Below are positions 25,686 through 34,461 of a stretch of DNA of 64,000 nt, one piece after another. Origin of the DNA: Empedobacter brevis NBRC 14943 = ATCC 43319 (lineage in GTDB: Bacteria > Bacteroidota > Bacteroidia > Flavobacteriales > Weeksellaceae); contig NZ_KB908292.1 of NCBI RefSeq assembly GCF_000382425.1, positions 124,001-188,000 of the forward strand. The letters run 5' to 3'. How positions within the stretch are numbered: position 1 is the first letter of the stretch; every line of letters begins with the position of its first letter. The notes below the pieces were generated by a model that made no database searches, was not told the origin of the DNA, and saw only the letters and a program-made list of their open reading frames with translations. Made by a program: the position numbers and the translations under genes.

Positions 25686-27707
25686 ATGGGAAACCAGTCA
25701 AATGAAATGTACAAAATAATCCAACCTGAGGGCTGGACAAAAAGCTTAACTGATGATCAAATTATAGCCCTTTCCAAAGAAAGTGATTTCTCAAAAAATA
25801 TTTTAGATGAAGGAAGAGACTATTGTTACTTTTTAGACAAAAAATTTTATGTTACCCGAGAAAAACATATCGAGTATGTCAACATGTCTTATACTCTTAC
25901 AGATCCTTCTAATTTAGAAAAAGCATCTACTTATGACACCATTGTTGAAGAAAACGAAATCTTCTTGATTCATCGAATCAGCGTTATTCGAGATGGAGAA
26001 TTAATTGATAAATTACCCGATATTACCATCAAAGTTTTAGACAACGAGAATGATAGCGGATCAGGTATCATCAACAAAAGTAAAAAAATCAATATCTCGA
26101 TCAAAGATTTGCGTTTATATGATACACTTGTTTTAGAAGATGCAAGAGAAAAAGTTTTTACCGATAAAGATTTTGTTCGCAAAGAATACAGCCGATACTT
26201 ATGGGTAAGTCCGGATTCCTATTGGGCATATGGAAATTATAAATTCGAATTAATCAATCAACGTGATGATGAATTTGCGTATAAGAAAAATTTCTTCCGA
26301 GACGAAAATGGAAATTTAATTGAAAATGAAACCGGAACTATTGCACCCGGAACTTCTTATATTTTTGAGCTTTCCAACTATTTGAATCCAACTGATCCAA
26401 ATCGTGAAATTTTTCCTTACATTGATTTTGCAACAAAAAGTACATGGGAAAAACTATCCAATTTTATTTCTCCTTATTACGAAGAAGTCATCCAAAAAGC
26501 TAGTCTAGAAAGTTTCGCGCCTAATTTAATTGAAAAATTAAATGAATTTACCAACTTAGAAGATAAAATAGAATATGCCATCGAATATGTTCAGAACCAC
26601 ATCTATTATATCTATAACGCGGACGAAATGAGCGGTCACAAACCGCAAGAAGCTGAAGTAACATACACCAATAAACAAGGAGATTGCAAGGCAAAATCTA
26701 TTTTATTAAAAGTTATTTTTGATTATTTAGGCTTAGAATCTTCTATTATTTTATTGAATTATAATACTGATTTCTATTTTAAATATTACCTGCCGTCATT
26801 ATTGGCTTTCAACCATGTCATTGTAAAAGTGAAACACAATAACGAAACCTATTATGTAGATGCAACCATGCGAAATGAATATGGCTGGTTAGAGAATAGA
26901 AGTTTTATTTATTTTGCACATTATTTAGAAATCAAACCAAATCAAACCTTACAAATTCGTTCTCCTTACAAATTCCCAAAGTTTTGCATAGAGGAAAAGA
27001 TTAACATAGCGACAAAAGGAAATGAAGGATATTTAGAATCAGAATCTACTTATCGTTACAACCGGGCAAATAACATGAGAAGATATTTCAAAAACACCAA
27101 CAAACGTGAAATTATAGACAGTTGGAACAGCTTCTTCTATTATGCTTTGAATTATAGTGCCGATCGTCCGGAAATGGATTTAAGGGATATTTTTAAAGAT
27201 ACTTCAATCGATATTGTTTCAGATGATAAAAAACGAAACGAATTAACGATAAAATATAAAGCACGAATCGAAAATCCTTATTTTAAAGACCGTGTAACAA
27301 ACGAACGTTTTTTAATGTTCTTTGATCGAAATATTCCCAAAAACAATGTCCGAGATTTTATCCACAAAGATGCGAGTTTCTGGCACAATTTTGATAGTGA
27401 AAAATATGAAATCAATCTGTCAACTGATCAAAAGATTGATATGAAAGAGAAATATACGATTCAGGAATCAGCAATCAATGATGAATATTTCACTTATTCC
27501 AGCCGAAAGAAAATCACACCAAATGGAGGAAGTGTATTCATCGAATACAATCCATTTACCAATCATGAAATCACCACAGATCATTTTGAGAAATTCCGCA
27601 GCAATCATCATATTATTGCAGATAGTAATTACGGTTTAGGACTAGATATTATAGAACCGGGGTTACTGAATATGTTAAAATTCAAAATGAAGAAAACATT
27701 CAAATAA
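25686..27707 (+). CDS. DUF3857 / transglutaminase-like protein
   Basis: The 673 residues combine an N-terminal DUF3857-type beta domain (about 60-240) with a transglutaminase-like core (about 290-400). The catalytic triad is Cys334 in KQGDCKAKS, His377 in FNHVIV and Asp392 in YVDATM. The C-terminal 270 residues form a further beta-rich part. Related proteins are usually secreted in Bacteroidota, but this one starts MGNQSNEMYK with no signal peptide, and no in-frame upstream ATG is present. It may be cytoplasmic, or exported by an unseen route. Substrates of this family are unknown. A bidirectional terminator lies between it and the convergent oxidase gene. Confidence 0.8.
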   Translation: MGNQSNEMYKIIQPEGWTKSLTDDQIIALSKESDFSKNILDEGRDYCYFLDKKFYVTREKHIEYVNMSYTLTDPSNLEKASTYDTIVEENEIFLIHRISVIRDGELIDKLPDITIKVLDNENDSGSGIINKSKKINISIKDLRLYDTLVLEDAREKVFTDKDFVRKEYSRYLWVSPDSYWAYGNYKFELINQRDDEFAYKKNFFRDENGNLIENETGTIAPGTSYIFELSNYLNPTDPNREIFPYIDFATKSTWEKLSNFISPYYEEVIQKASLESFAPNLIEKLNEFTNLEDKIEYAIEYVQNHIYYIYNADEMSGHKPQEAEVTYTNKQGDCKAKSILLKVIFDYLGLESSIILLNYNTDFYFKYYLPSLLAFNHVIVKVKHNNETYYVDATMRNEYGWLENRSFIYFAHYLEIKPNQTLQIRSPYKFPKFCIEEKINIATKGNEGYLESESTYRYNRANNMRRYFKNTNKREIIDSWNSFFYYALNYSADRPEMDLRDIFKDTSIDIVSDDKKRNELTIKYKARIENPYFKDRVTNERFLMFFDRNIPKNNVRDFIHKDASFWHNFDSEKYEINLSTDQKIDMKEKYTIQESAINDEYFTYSSRKKITPNGGSVFIEYNPFTNHEITTDHFEKFRSNHHIIADSNYGLGLDIIEPGLLNMLKFKMKKTFK

Positions 27708-27717
27708 ATCACACATG

Positions 27718-27755
27718 AAAAAGTCCCGAAAAGTTAATTTCCGGGACTTTTTTAT
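27718..27755. terminator. bidirectional terminator
   Basis: AAGTCCCG (27721-27728) pairs with CGGGACTT (27742-27749), flanked by A and T runs on either side, between two convergent genes. It overlaps the last codons of the oxidase gene. Confidence 0.85.
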
Positions 27756-29152
27756 TTAATCACTTGTGGATAATCAAATCGATTATTGGGATCATATTTC
27801 TTTTTCAATTTTTGCAATTGAGCAAGATTATTTCCAAAATAGGCTTTATTGGCTTCTGGAAAATTGACATCAGGATAATTTCTGTATTGTTTTACATTTC
27901 CCAATTTTCTTAAAAGTTGCTGCACTTCTTCAAAATCTTTCACCAATTTTTCTTCTTGTGAAGGCAAATCCCAATAAGCTTGTAATTCGCTCAAATAATT
28001 AATGTCCCGATGCGGATAGGCCGAATCTGAAGCTTTGACTTCGTTAATCTTTCCTCCCAATGTATTAATTTGATAAATCATTCCTTTGGAAGATGTCACT
28101 TTTTTAAACAATTCTGTCAATCCATTTTCAATATCATCAATTCCCTTATATAAACCAGCAGAAGCATTCTTAAAATAAATCGGTTCCTTTACGCCATAAT
28201 AATTTTTCAGTGCAGCAGCAAGATTTCTATTTTTCATGGGTTTATAATCACTCGCTAAAGGAATTAAAGCGGAGAAATTCTGTTCAAAATCTTTTTGATT
28301 AGCTGAAAAGTTGGTAAATAAAATTGTCAAAAACTTTCCGTTCAAGACAAAAGCGGAGAATGCTTCATTGGGTAATTTATCGGTTGCTTGAAACCAAAGC
28401 TGAATTAATTTGACAAATTTATCTGACGTAAGGTTATTGAACTTCATCCGATAGCCACTGAATGACTGCGGTGCCGGATAAGTTTTGAAATGCAATTCGG
28501 TTACAACACCAAAATTTCCATTTCCACCGCCTTTACAAGCCCAAAGTAAATCAGGATCTTTATCAGAATCAATGGTGTTTCCTTTGTAATCAATCATTTT
28601 TACACGAAGCAAATTATCGCATGTCAAACCATATTTTCGACTAAAAAAACCATACCCTCCGCCTAAAGTCAATCCTCCTATTCCAACAGTTCCGCAAGAA
28701 CCGGCCGGAATAATTCTTTTCTTTGGTAAAAAATTAGCATAGATTTCCTGTAAAAGACAAGCTGGTTGTAATTTCACATTATTATCCTGTAACCAGGTAA
28801 TTTTGTTCATTAAACCAAGATGAATTAACATCCCGTCATCACTATTCGAAAAACCTTCGAAACTATGTCCACCACTTCTAATTGCTATTTTCAGTTTCTT
28901 TTCATTTGCTAATACAATCGCTTTTCTTACCGCATTATCTGATTTACAGACGGCGATAATTTTCGGAAATTTATCTATCCTCTTATTGAATGATTTTCTG
29001 TACTGATTGTATTTTTCATCATCTTTTTTCAACAGAATTAAATCATCATCCAAGAAATCATCAAACGAATAAAAAGACATAAAAAAAATTCCTAAACTAC
29101 CTGTGCCAAGCAATTTTAGGAATTCTCTTTTTGTATAATCATGTTGTACCAT
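27752..29152 (-). CDS. BBE-type FAD-dependent oxidoreductase
   Basis: The 466 residues follow the berberine-bridge-enzyme pattern: a PCMH-type FAD domain and a short C-terminal BBE segment (NYPDVNFPEANKAYFGNNLAQL). His96 in IRSGGHSFEGFS is the usual 8-alpha flavin linkage, and Cys153 in AGSCGTVGIGG matches the 6-S-cysteinyl site, so bicovalent FAD is expected. GLTLGGGYGFFSRKYGLTCDNLL is the flavin-binding core. The N-terminus (TKREFLKLLGTGSLGIFF) is a hydrophobic leader with no twin Arg (KRE only), so export is probable but the route is unclear. Family members oxidise sugars or alkaloid-like compounds. Its substrate here is unknown. Confidence 0.85.
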   Translation of the reverse strand: MVQHDYTKREFLKLLGTGSLGIFFMSFYSFDDFLDDDLILLKKDDEKYNQYRKSFNKRIDKFPKIIAVCKSDNAVRKAIVLANEKKLKIAIRSGGHSFEGFSNSDDGMLIHLGLMNKITWLQDNNVKLQPACLLQEIYANFLPKKRIIPAGSCGTVGIGGLTLGGGYGFFSRKYGLTCDNLLRVKMIDYKGNTIDSDKDPDLLWACKGGGNGNFGVVTELHFKTYPAPQSFSGYRMKFNNLTSDKFVKLIQLWFQATDKLPNEAFSAFVLNGKFLTILFTNFSANQKDFEQNFSALIPLASDYKPMKNRNLAAALKNYYGVKEPIYFKNASAGLYKGIDDIENGLTELFKKVTSSKGMIYQINTLGGKINEVKASDSAYPHRDINYLSELQAYWDLPSQEEKLVKDFEEVQQLLRKLGNVKQYRNYPDVNFPEANKAYFGNNLAQLQKLKKKYDPNNRFDYPQVIK

Positions 29153-29182
29153 AGCTAAAATTGATTTAGCCTAAAGATACAA

Positions 29183-30205
29183 TTATTTGATATTATTCTC
29201 CTTTAACCAATTTCTATAATTTTCAGCATTTTTTAAATGTTCCTGATAATCATTGGTATAAATATGATAGCCCGGTTTTTTAGGGTCAGCAACAAAGAAA
29301 ATAAAATCATGGTTTGCCGGTGACAACACCGCATCAATTGCTCCTAAATTTGGTAAACAAATAGGTGCCGGAGGCAACCCTTTGTTACGATAAGTATTGT
29401 AAGCATTAGATGACCACGTCCATTTCTTGTAGACACGTTGTACCTTTTGATCCCATCCGTTTTCCATTTTATAAGCATAAATAGACGTTGGATCAGCTTC
29501 CAAACGCATATCTTTTGCCAAACGATTCATATAAGCGCGAGCTACTTTTTGTTGCTCATCCATATTATCCGAAGATTCTAACTGAACAATAGAAGCCAGC
29601 GTTGTGACTTCTAAAGGTGACATATTTAGCGCTTTCGCTTTTGCCAAACGTTCTGCGTTCCACACTTTATCATGTTGGGCAACCATTTTATCCACAAATT
29701 TTTCAGGTGTTAGTCCCCAATACACAAAATAGGTTTCCGGAATAAAGTATTGTTTTACGGTCTCATCATTTAGCGTTGTATCGTTCTTTTCCTTCACAAA
29801 ATCGCGAATCGCTGTTAAAACTTCGATTGAATCCATATCTATTTGCTTCGAAACCGAACCTGCCAAATGATAAATTGTCGGTTCATTCTTGATACGAAGT
29901 TTTACCTCTTCTTGTTCCCCTCCTTGCAAACGATCAATAATGTCGCGATTAGAATCGGAGCTCGAGATTTTATACTTTCCTGACTTAATTGTCGCCGGAT
30001 AATCTGCCTCTTCAGCATATTGTTTGAAAAGCTTTTCATCCTTCAAGAACGGTCTCAAAGAATCTAAAACTTGGTCGAACTTAGCTCCTCTGGAAATATA
30101 GATGTAACCGTCTTTGGTTGCATTTCCTTTAAAACCATCTATAAATGTACATCCTATAAGTCCGAATGAACAGATTAATATTAGTAATAGATTTAATTTT
30201 TTCAT
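29183..30205 (-). CDS. mltG: endolytic transglycosylase MltG
   Basis: MltG cleaves nascent peptidoglycan strands and so sets glycan chain length. The 340 residues contain the YceG core. The conserved catalytic Glu is E210 in LASIVQLESSD; the preceding family Glu is Gln here. ADPTSIYAYK and KGLPPAPICLPNLGAIDAVLSPA are typical. In many bacteria MltG has one transmembrane anchor. Here residues 5-19 end in GLIGC, a good lipobox, so the protein may be a lipoprotein facing the periplasm (inference). It begins 9 bases after the dapF stop and is likely co-transcribed with it. Confidence 0.93.
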   Translation of the reverse strand: MKKLNLLLILICSFGLIGCTFIDGFKGNATKDGYIYISRGAKFDQVLDSLRPFLKDEKLFKQYAEEADYPATIKSGKYKISSSDSNRDIIDRLQGGEQEEVKLRIKNEPTIYHLAGSVSKQIDMDSIEVLTAIRDFVKEKNDTTLNDETVKQYFIPETYFVYWGLTPEKFVDKMVAQHDKVWNAERLAKAKALNMSPLEVTTLASIVQLESSDNMDEQQKVARAYMNRLAKDMRLEADPTSIYAYKMENGWDQKVQRVYKKWTWSSNAYNTYRNKGLPPAPICLPNLGAIDAVLSPANHDFIFFVADPKKPGYHIYTNDYQEHLKNAENYRNWLKENNIK

Positions 30206-30214
30206 TGGATTGAA

Positions 30215-30991
30215 TTAAATTTCAATTTCACCTTCAAAAACTTTAACAGCTGGTCCGTTTAACCATACATTGACAAAGTTATGATTATTTTCTTCAAAAT
30301 TTACAGATAAATCACCACCCATTGCTTTTACTTTGATTTCTTTTTTGTCAATCAAATTCTTGACATAAGCAGAAATAGCGGCTGCAGTAATTCCTGTTCC
30401 ACAAGCCAAAGTCTCATTCTCTACCCCACGCTCATATGTTCTTATCGTAAGGGTTTTGTCCGGCATGACCTCAACAAAATTAACATTAGATCCTTTCTCA
30501 AAATAGGGCGCTCCGTTTCGAATTTGTTTACCTCGTTTATAAACATCCACTTCACTCAGATTTTGTACAAATTCTACATGATGAGGAGAACCTGTGTTCA
30601 TAAATAAATAGCCGTCATGATCTTCGACTTCTTTTACATCAATCATCTGCAAGCGAATGATATCTTGGTCTACTACACCATGATGCAAACCATCAATTGC
30701 ATTAAATGTCATCTTGTCATTTGCTACTTCCAAATCATTGGCAAATCGAATAATACAACGTCCCCCATTTCCGCACATTGTACTTTCGTTTCCGTCTGAG
30801 TTAAAATAAACCATTCTGAAGTCTGAATTTTTATCATTTTGCAACAAAATTAATCCATCAGCTCCAATCCCAAAATTACGATGACATAGCCTGTTAATCA
30901 GTGCTGTAGAAATTGGAAAAGCTTTTTCTCGGTCATCAATCATGACAAAATCATTTCCAGCTCCTTGATATTTATAAAATTTTAATTTCAA
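30215..30991 (-). CDS. dapF: diaminopimelate epimerase (probable TTG start)
   Basis: DapF converts LL- to meso-diaminopimelate for lysine and peptidoglycan synthesis. The two catalytic cysteines are in MCGNGGRC and LACGTG (Cys73 and Cys197 of a 258-residue form). I prefer a TTG start at 30991, which gives MKLKFYKYQGAGNDF, the canonical family N-terminus. In-frame ATG codons at 31021 and 31030 would add 10-13 residues of Lys/Leu-rich sequence with no family match. The gene is followed by mltG after 9 bases and diverges from the DegP gene. The family is certain; the exact start is not. Confidence 0.93.
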   Translation of the reverse strand: MKLKFYKYQGAGNDFVMIDDREKAFPISTALINRLCHRNFGIGADGLILLQNDKNSDFRMVYFNSDGNESTMCGNGGRCIIRFANDLEVANDKMTFNAIDGLHHGVVDQDIIRLQMIDVKEVEDHDGYLFMNTGSPHHVEFVQNLSEVDVYKRGKQIRNGAPYFEKGSNVNFVEVMPDKTLTIRTYERGVENETLACGTGITAAAISAYVKNLIDKKEIKVKAMGGDLSVNFEENNHNFVNVWLNGPAVKVFEGEIEI

Positions 30992-31084
30992 CTTCTTAAA
31001 TTTTAAACAAAGTAAAGACATTTTTGTCACTCTTAACTAATGTTATAAAAGATTTATAATTTAGTGTTAACATGCGTTAAACGG

Positions 31085-31116
31085 TTTGAAATGTTAAAGT
31101 TTTGGTCTTAAATTTG
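31085..31116 (+). promoter_or_regulatory. promoter of the DegP-like protease gene
   Basis: TTTG at 31085-31088, 20 bases, then TAAATTTG at 31109-31116: both halves match the Bacteroidota consensus. A leader of about 35 bases precedes the ATG at 31154. Confidence 0.75.
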
Positions 31117-31153
31117 ATTTAATCTAAAACATTAAAAACTTATATAATAAAAG

Positions 31154-32665
31154 ATGAAAAAATATACAGGTTACTTATTAGTTGGATTAGTGAGTTCTAT
31201 GACAACTATGGGAGGTTTTTATTTGATGAATGATAATGGAAATAACCCATTTATTACGAATGCAAGTAATCAAAAGAATGGTGACTTTGAGTTTGTCGAC
31301 TACAAAGGAAATTATGGTTATGATGCGCCTAATTTTGTTCAAGCTTCTAATAAAGCTGTACACACTGTTGTAAGTATTAAAAATTATTCAAACCAAAGAC
31401 AGCGACAACAACAGCAGTTCTTTGATCCTTTTGATTTCTTTTTCGGACAACCAGAACAACAGCAACGTCGACAACAACAGCCCGATCAAGATCAGCCATC
31501 AGGAATGGGTTCCGGTGTAATTATTTCACAAGATGGTTACATTGTAACAAATAATCACGTGATACAAGGTGCTTCTAAAATTGAAGTGACCTTAAACAAT
31601 CAGAAAAGTTATACTGCTGAATTAGTTGGTACAGATCCAAGTACAGATATTGCTTTATTAAAAATTAGCGAAAAAGGTTTACCATTCACAAAATTTGTAG
31701 ACTCTGACGCAATAAATGTAGGAGACTGGGTATTGGCAGTAGGAAACCCTTTTGGTTTAACTTCTACAGTTACAGCCGGTATTGTTTCAGCAAAAGGCCG
31801 TAGTATTAATATTTTAGGTAAAAATTCTGAATCACCAATTGAATCATTTATCCAAACAGATGCAGCGATTAATCCAGGTAATTCAGGAGGTGCTTTAGTT
31901 AATTCGAATGGAGATTTAATTGGTATTAATACGGCTATTTCTTCTCCAACAGGTGCTTATTCCGGTTATGGATTTGCAGTTCCTGCAAATTTGGTAAAAA
32001 AAGTTGTAGAAGATATTAAATCTTACGGAATTGTACAACGTGGATATTTAGGAATTAAAGGTTTCGATTTATCGAACGAAGATGCTGTAAAACAATACAA
32101 CAAACAATTTAAGAAAAATATAAAAACAGACAATGGCGTTATGGTTACTGAATTGGTATCAAAAGGCTCTGCGATTGATTCGGGAATTGAAGAAGGAGAT
32201 ATCATTACAGCTGTAGACGGTAAACCTATTACTACTTTCTCTACTCTATCGTTCATTGTTGGTAGCAAACGTCCAGGAGACAAAGTTGCACTTACTGTGA
32301 AACGTGGAAATACAGAGAAAACATACTCAATTACATTAAAAGATGCGAAAGGAAGTACAAAAGTAAGAAGTAAAGCAGACTTAACTCCTACTGAGCTTTT
32401 AGGAGCACAATTTGAACCATTAACAGAACGTCAAAAAGATAATTTTGGAATCAATTATGGTGTGATGGTGAAAAATTTAGAATCTAGTGGAAAATTGGCT
32501 GCAGCTGGTGTTCAAGACGAATTTATTCTTCTTTCTGTAAACGATAAAAATGTAAGTTCACAAGAAGATATTGAGAAAATATTGAAGAATCATAAGGGTC
32601 GCGTTTCAATCAAATTTGCTGATTATTACGGGCGTATTTATACAAAAGGTTTCACGATGGATTAA
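31154..32665 (+). CDS. degP: Do/DegP-family periplasmic serine protease
   Basis: The protease and chaperone degrades misfolded envelope proteins. The 503 residues start with a signal anchor (about 5-25). A Gln-rich linker (QRQRQQQQ and EQQQRRQQQ, about 81-108) precedes the trypsin-like domain. The triad is His135 in NNHVIQG, Asp165 in STDIALL and Ser244 in NPGNSGGAL. Two PDZ domains follow (about 295-385 and 405-503). The Gln-rich stretch lies where Deg proteases have the LA loop. A consensus promoter precedes it and a strong terminator follows it, so it is monocistronic. Confidence 0.94.
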   Translation: MKKYTGYLLVGLVSSMTTMGGFYLMNDNGNNPFITNASNQKNGDFEFVDYKGNYGYDAPNFVQASNKAVHTVVSIKNYSNQRQRQQQQFFDPFDFFFGQPEQQQRRQQQPDQDQPSGMGSGVIISQDGYIVTNNHVIQGASKIEVTLNNQKSYTAELVGTDPSTDIALLKISEKGLPFTKFVDSDAINVGDWVLAVGNPFGLTSTVTAGIVSAKGRSINILGKNSESPIESFIQTDAAINPGNSGGALVNSNGDLIGINTAISSPTGAYSGYGFAVPANLVKKVVEDIKSYGIVQRGYLGIKGFDLSNEDAVKQYNKQFKKNIKTDNGVMVTELVSKGSAIDSGIEEGDIITAVDGKPITTFSTLSFIVGSKRPGDKVALTVKRGNTEKTYSITLKDAKGSTKVRSKADLTPTELLGAQFEPLTERQKDNFGINYGVMVKNLESSGKLAAAGVQDEFILLSVNDKNVSSQEDIEKILKNHKGRVSIKFADYYGRIYTKGFTMD

Positions 32666-32702
32666 AATTTTGAGTCGATTTTAAATTTTGATAAATCACT
32701 AT

Positions 32703-32741
32703 AAATAGCTACAACAAAATGTGTTGTAGCTATTTATTTTT
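32703..32741 (+). terminator. terminator after degP
   Basis: A perfect 14-base stem (32703-32716 with 32722-32735), 5-base loop and T-rich tail, 37 bases after the stop codon. Confidence 0.85.
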
Positions 32742-32758
32742 AAAAAAACCTTATCTTT

Positions 32759-33250
32759 ATGAATATGATTCTTACAACGACATTAAAAAAAACACTGACG
32801 AGCTTCTTATTCTTATGTTCCTCTTTTTTATTTTCTCAAAAGCATCATGATTTCCTTTATGGATTTTCATTAGGTTACATGAATCAATCGGGGAATTATG
32901 GAAAAATAGGTGCTTTTTGGGAAATTGAATCTGGCAATAACAGTATGTTAAAACTTGATGTAAATGCAAACATTACAGGAATGAAAAATAAGTTATCCAT
33001 CATTCCGGAAGCAGGATTAACATTCTATACTTTTCCAGATCGATTAGGTGGATTAGGTATTTTTGCAGAAACAGAATTTACCCCTTACACCTTTACGCCA
33101 AAAGCAGGTCTAAGCCTTTTTACTTTTATTGATTTTGGGTTTGGTTATGGATTTGAAATGCATCAAAAAAATAATTTCAAATCAATTGAAGGCTTCCAAT
33201 TTAGCTTCGGAATTAATATTCCTCTTAACTTTCAACTTAAAATGATGTAA
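32759..33250 (+). CDS. small barrel-like secreted protein (tandem paralog 1)
   Basis: I do not recognise a named family. The 163 residues have a signal peptide (about 1-26, ending LFSQK). The rest shows alternating hydrophobic and polar strands rich in Gly, Phe and Tyr, as in small outer-membrane barrels. Its core GYMNQSGNYGKIGAFWEI then MLKLDVNANITGMKNKLSIIPEAGLTFYTF aligns plainly with the next gene's product, and both end with TPKAG ... SFEM/SFEF ... GF and a strand. It starts at the second of two close Met codons at most. It is 20 bases from its paralog, so they form one unit. Confidence 0.7.
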   Translation: MNMILTTTLKKTLTSFLFLCSSFLFSQKHHDFLYGFSLGYMNQSGNYGKIGAFWEIESGNNSMLKLDVNANITGMKNKLSIIPEAGLTFYTFPDRLGGLGIFAETEFTPYTFTPKAGLSLFTFIDFGFGYGFEMHQKNNFKSIEGFQFSFGINIPLNFQLKMM

Positions 33251-33270
33251 TAATTGATTATTTTTACCAC

Positions 33271-33753
33271 ATGAAAAAAATTATTGCACTCTTTATATTC
33301 TTTGTTGGTTTACATGCTAAAGCACAACAAAATTTAACCGATTATTTCACCGTTAATTTGGGTTATGAATATTGGAATGGCAACTACGGAAAAGTTGGAA
33401 CAGATTTATATCTAGTACAAGATAACAACAATATTTTGACATTTAGTGCCAATGCGAATTTAGGGTATATGAAAGATAAATTTCGTGTCATTCCAGAGGT
33501 TGGTGCCGGATATATGTTCAATTTCCGTAATAATCCGGGCGACCCTTATAGTTCAAATTTCAGTTCTGCTTTTTATGTCATTCGTGCTGAAGTCTCTCCT
33601 TGGACTATTACACCAAAAGCCGGAATTGCAATATTGAGTATAGTTGAATTAAATGCAGGATACTCTTTCGAATTTAGAGAAAATAAAGATTTTAAAGAAA
33701 TGAGTGGATTCAGAGCCGGGTTAACTATTCATTTGCCGACTCAGCTTTTTTAG
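33271..33753 (+). CDS. small barrel-like secreted protein (tandem paralog 2)
   Basis: The 160-residue paralog of the preceding protein has a signal peptide ending at LHAKAQQ (about 19). Shared blocks are LGYEYWNGNYGKVGTDLYLVQDNN, ANANLGYMKDKFRVIPEVGAGYMF, TPKAGIAILSIVELNAGYSFEFRENKDF and a closing amphipathic strand. The two genes look like an old tandem duplication of a small outer-membrane or periplasmic beta protein. Its last 29 bases overlap the convergent membrane-protein gene, so no terminator is possible between them. Function is unknown. Confidence 0.7.
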   Translation: MKKIIALFIFFVGLHAKAQQNLTDYFTVNLGYEYWNGNYGKVGTDLYLVQDNNNILTFSANANLGYMKDKFRVIPEVGAGYMFNFRNNPGDPYSSNFSSAFYVIRAEVSPWTITPKAGIAILSIVELNAGYSFEFRENKDFKEMSGFRAGLTIHLPTQLF

Positions 33754-34240
33754 CATTTCTAATTCTTTTGCGCAATTCTTTTAAACGGATATATAGATCA
33801 GATGTAGAAGCATTTTCTTCAATTGTATTGAAAATAAAAACTCCTTTATCTATATAAAAAAATATAATGGCTTCGTGATCTGCCACTTTGAACGCATTTG
33901 TTATGCCATTTATTTTATTTCCAACCCAAGATAATTTACATGTTTGCAAATCAAAAACATGGTCTTCGTTTCCTAATATATCTTTGAAAATCAATTGTTC
34001 TCCTTCTACATACAAAACACCACTTCCTTGAAAAGATTTCATTTTAAGAAACCTTCCTTGCGGGCGTCCAATGTTATATCGTACTACAGCTTTCAGGTCA
34101 ACATCTTCCGGTAAACTCTTCAGCGTATGCATTTCATTTTTTTCTCTGACCTTCGCATCAGATACGGCAATAACAAAGAATATCGAAACAAAAATTCCGA
34201 AAATTAAAAAGATGATAAGTATTGATAAAAGCGCTGCCAT
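33725..34240 (-). CDS. single-pass membrane protein with PH-like cytosolic domain
   Basis: The 171-residue protein has one strong transmembrane helix at the N-terminus (about 4-26) and a soluble remainder. The soluble part (GSGVLYVEGEQLIFKDILGNEDHVFDL, WVGNKINGITNAFKV, AIIFFYIDKGVFIF) has the strand order of GRAM/PH-like folds and ends in a basic helix (LRKRIRNAKKAESANE). The fold assignment is inference; I recognise no named family. It converges with, and overlaps by 29 bases, the barrel-like gene on the other strand. Nothing in its surroundings indicates a role. Confidence 0.6.
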   Translation of the reverse strand: MAALLSILIIFLIFGIFVSIFFVIAVSDAKVREKNEMHTLKSLPEDVDLKAVVRYNIGRPQGRFLKMKSFQGSGVLYVEGEQLIFKDILGNEDHVFDLQTCKLSWVGNKINGITNAFKVADHEAIIFFYIDKGVFIFNTIEENASTSDLYIRLKELRKRIRNAKKAESANE

Positions 34241-34408
34241 AGTTTTATGAATGATAAAGTAAAGTTATAAAAAAGCCTGAATTATCATCTAAATAAACCA
34301 CTTTTTTTGCGGTAGACTTTTAAACACTTCTTCATCTTGAATAAAAATATGATGTTGTTTGGTGATGACACCGTCAAAAAAAGATCATTTTGTAGCACTA
34401 TCAAAAAA

Positions 34409-34438
34409 GAAAAGTCCTAAATAAATAGGACTTTCTTA
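34409..34438 (-). terminator. terminator after the T9SS cargo gene
   Basis: AAAGTCCTA (34411-34419) pairs with TAGGACTTT (34426-34434); on the minus strand the stem is followed by CTTTTTTGA. It lies 27 bases after the stop codon at 34462. Confidence 0.75.
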
Positions 34439-34461
34439 TTCAAATTAGTATTAATTTCCGG

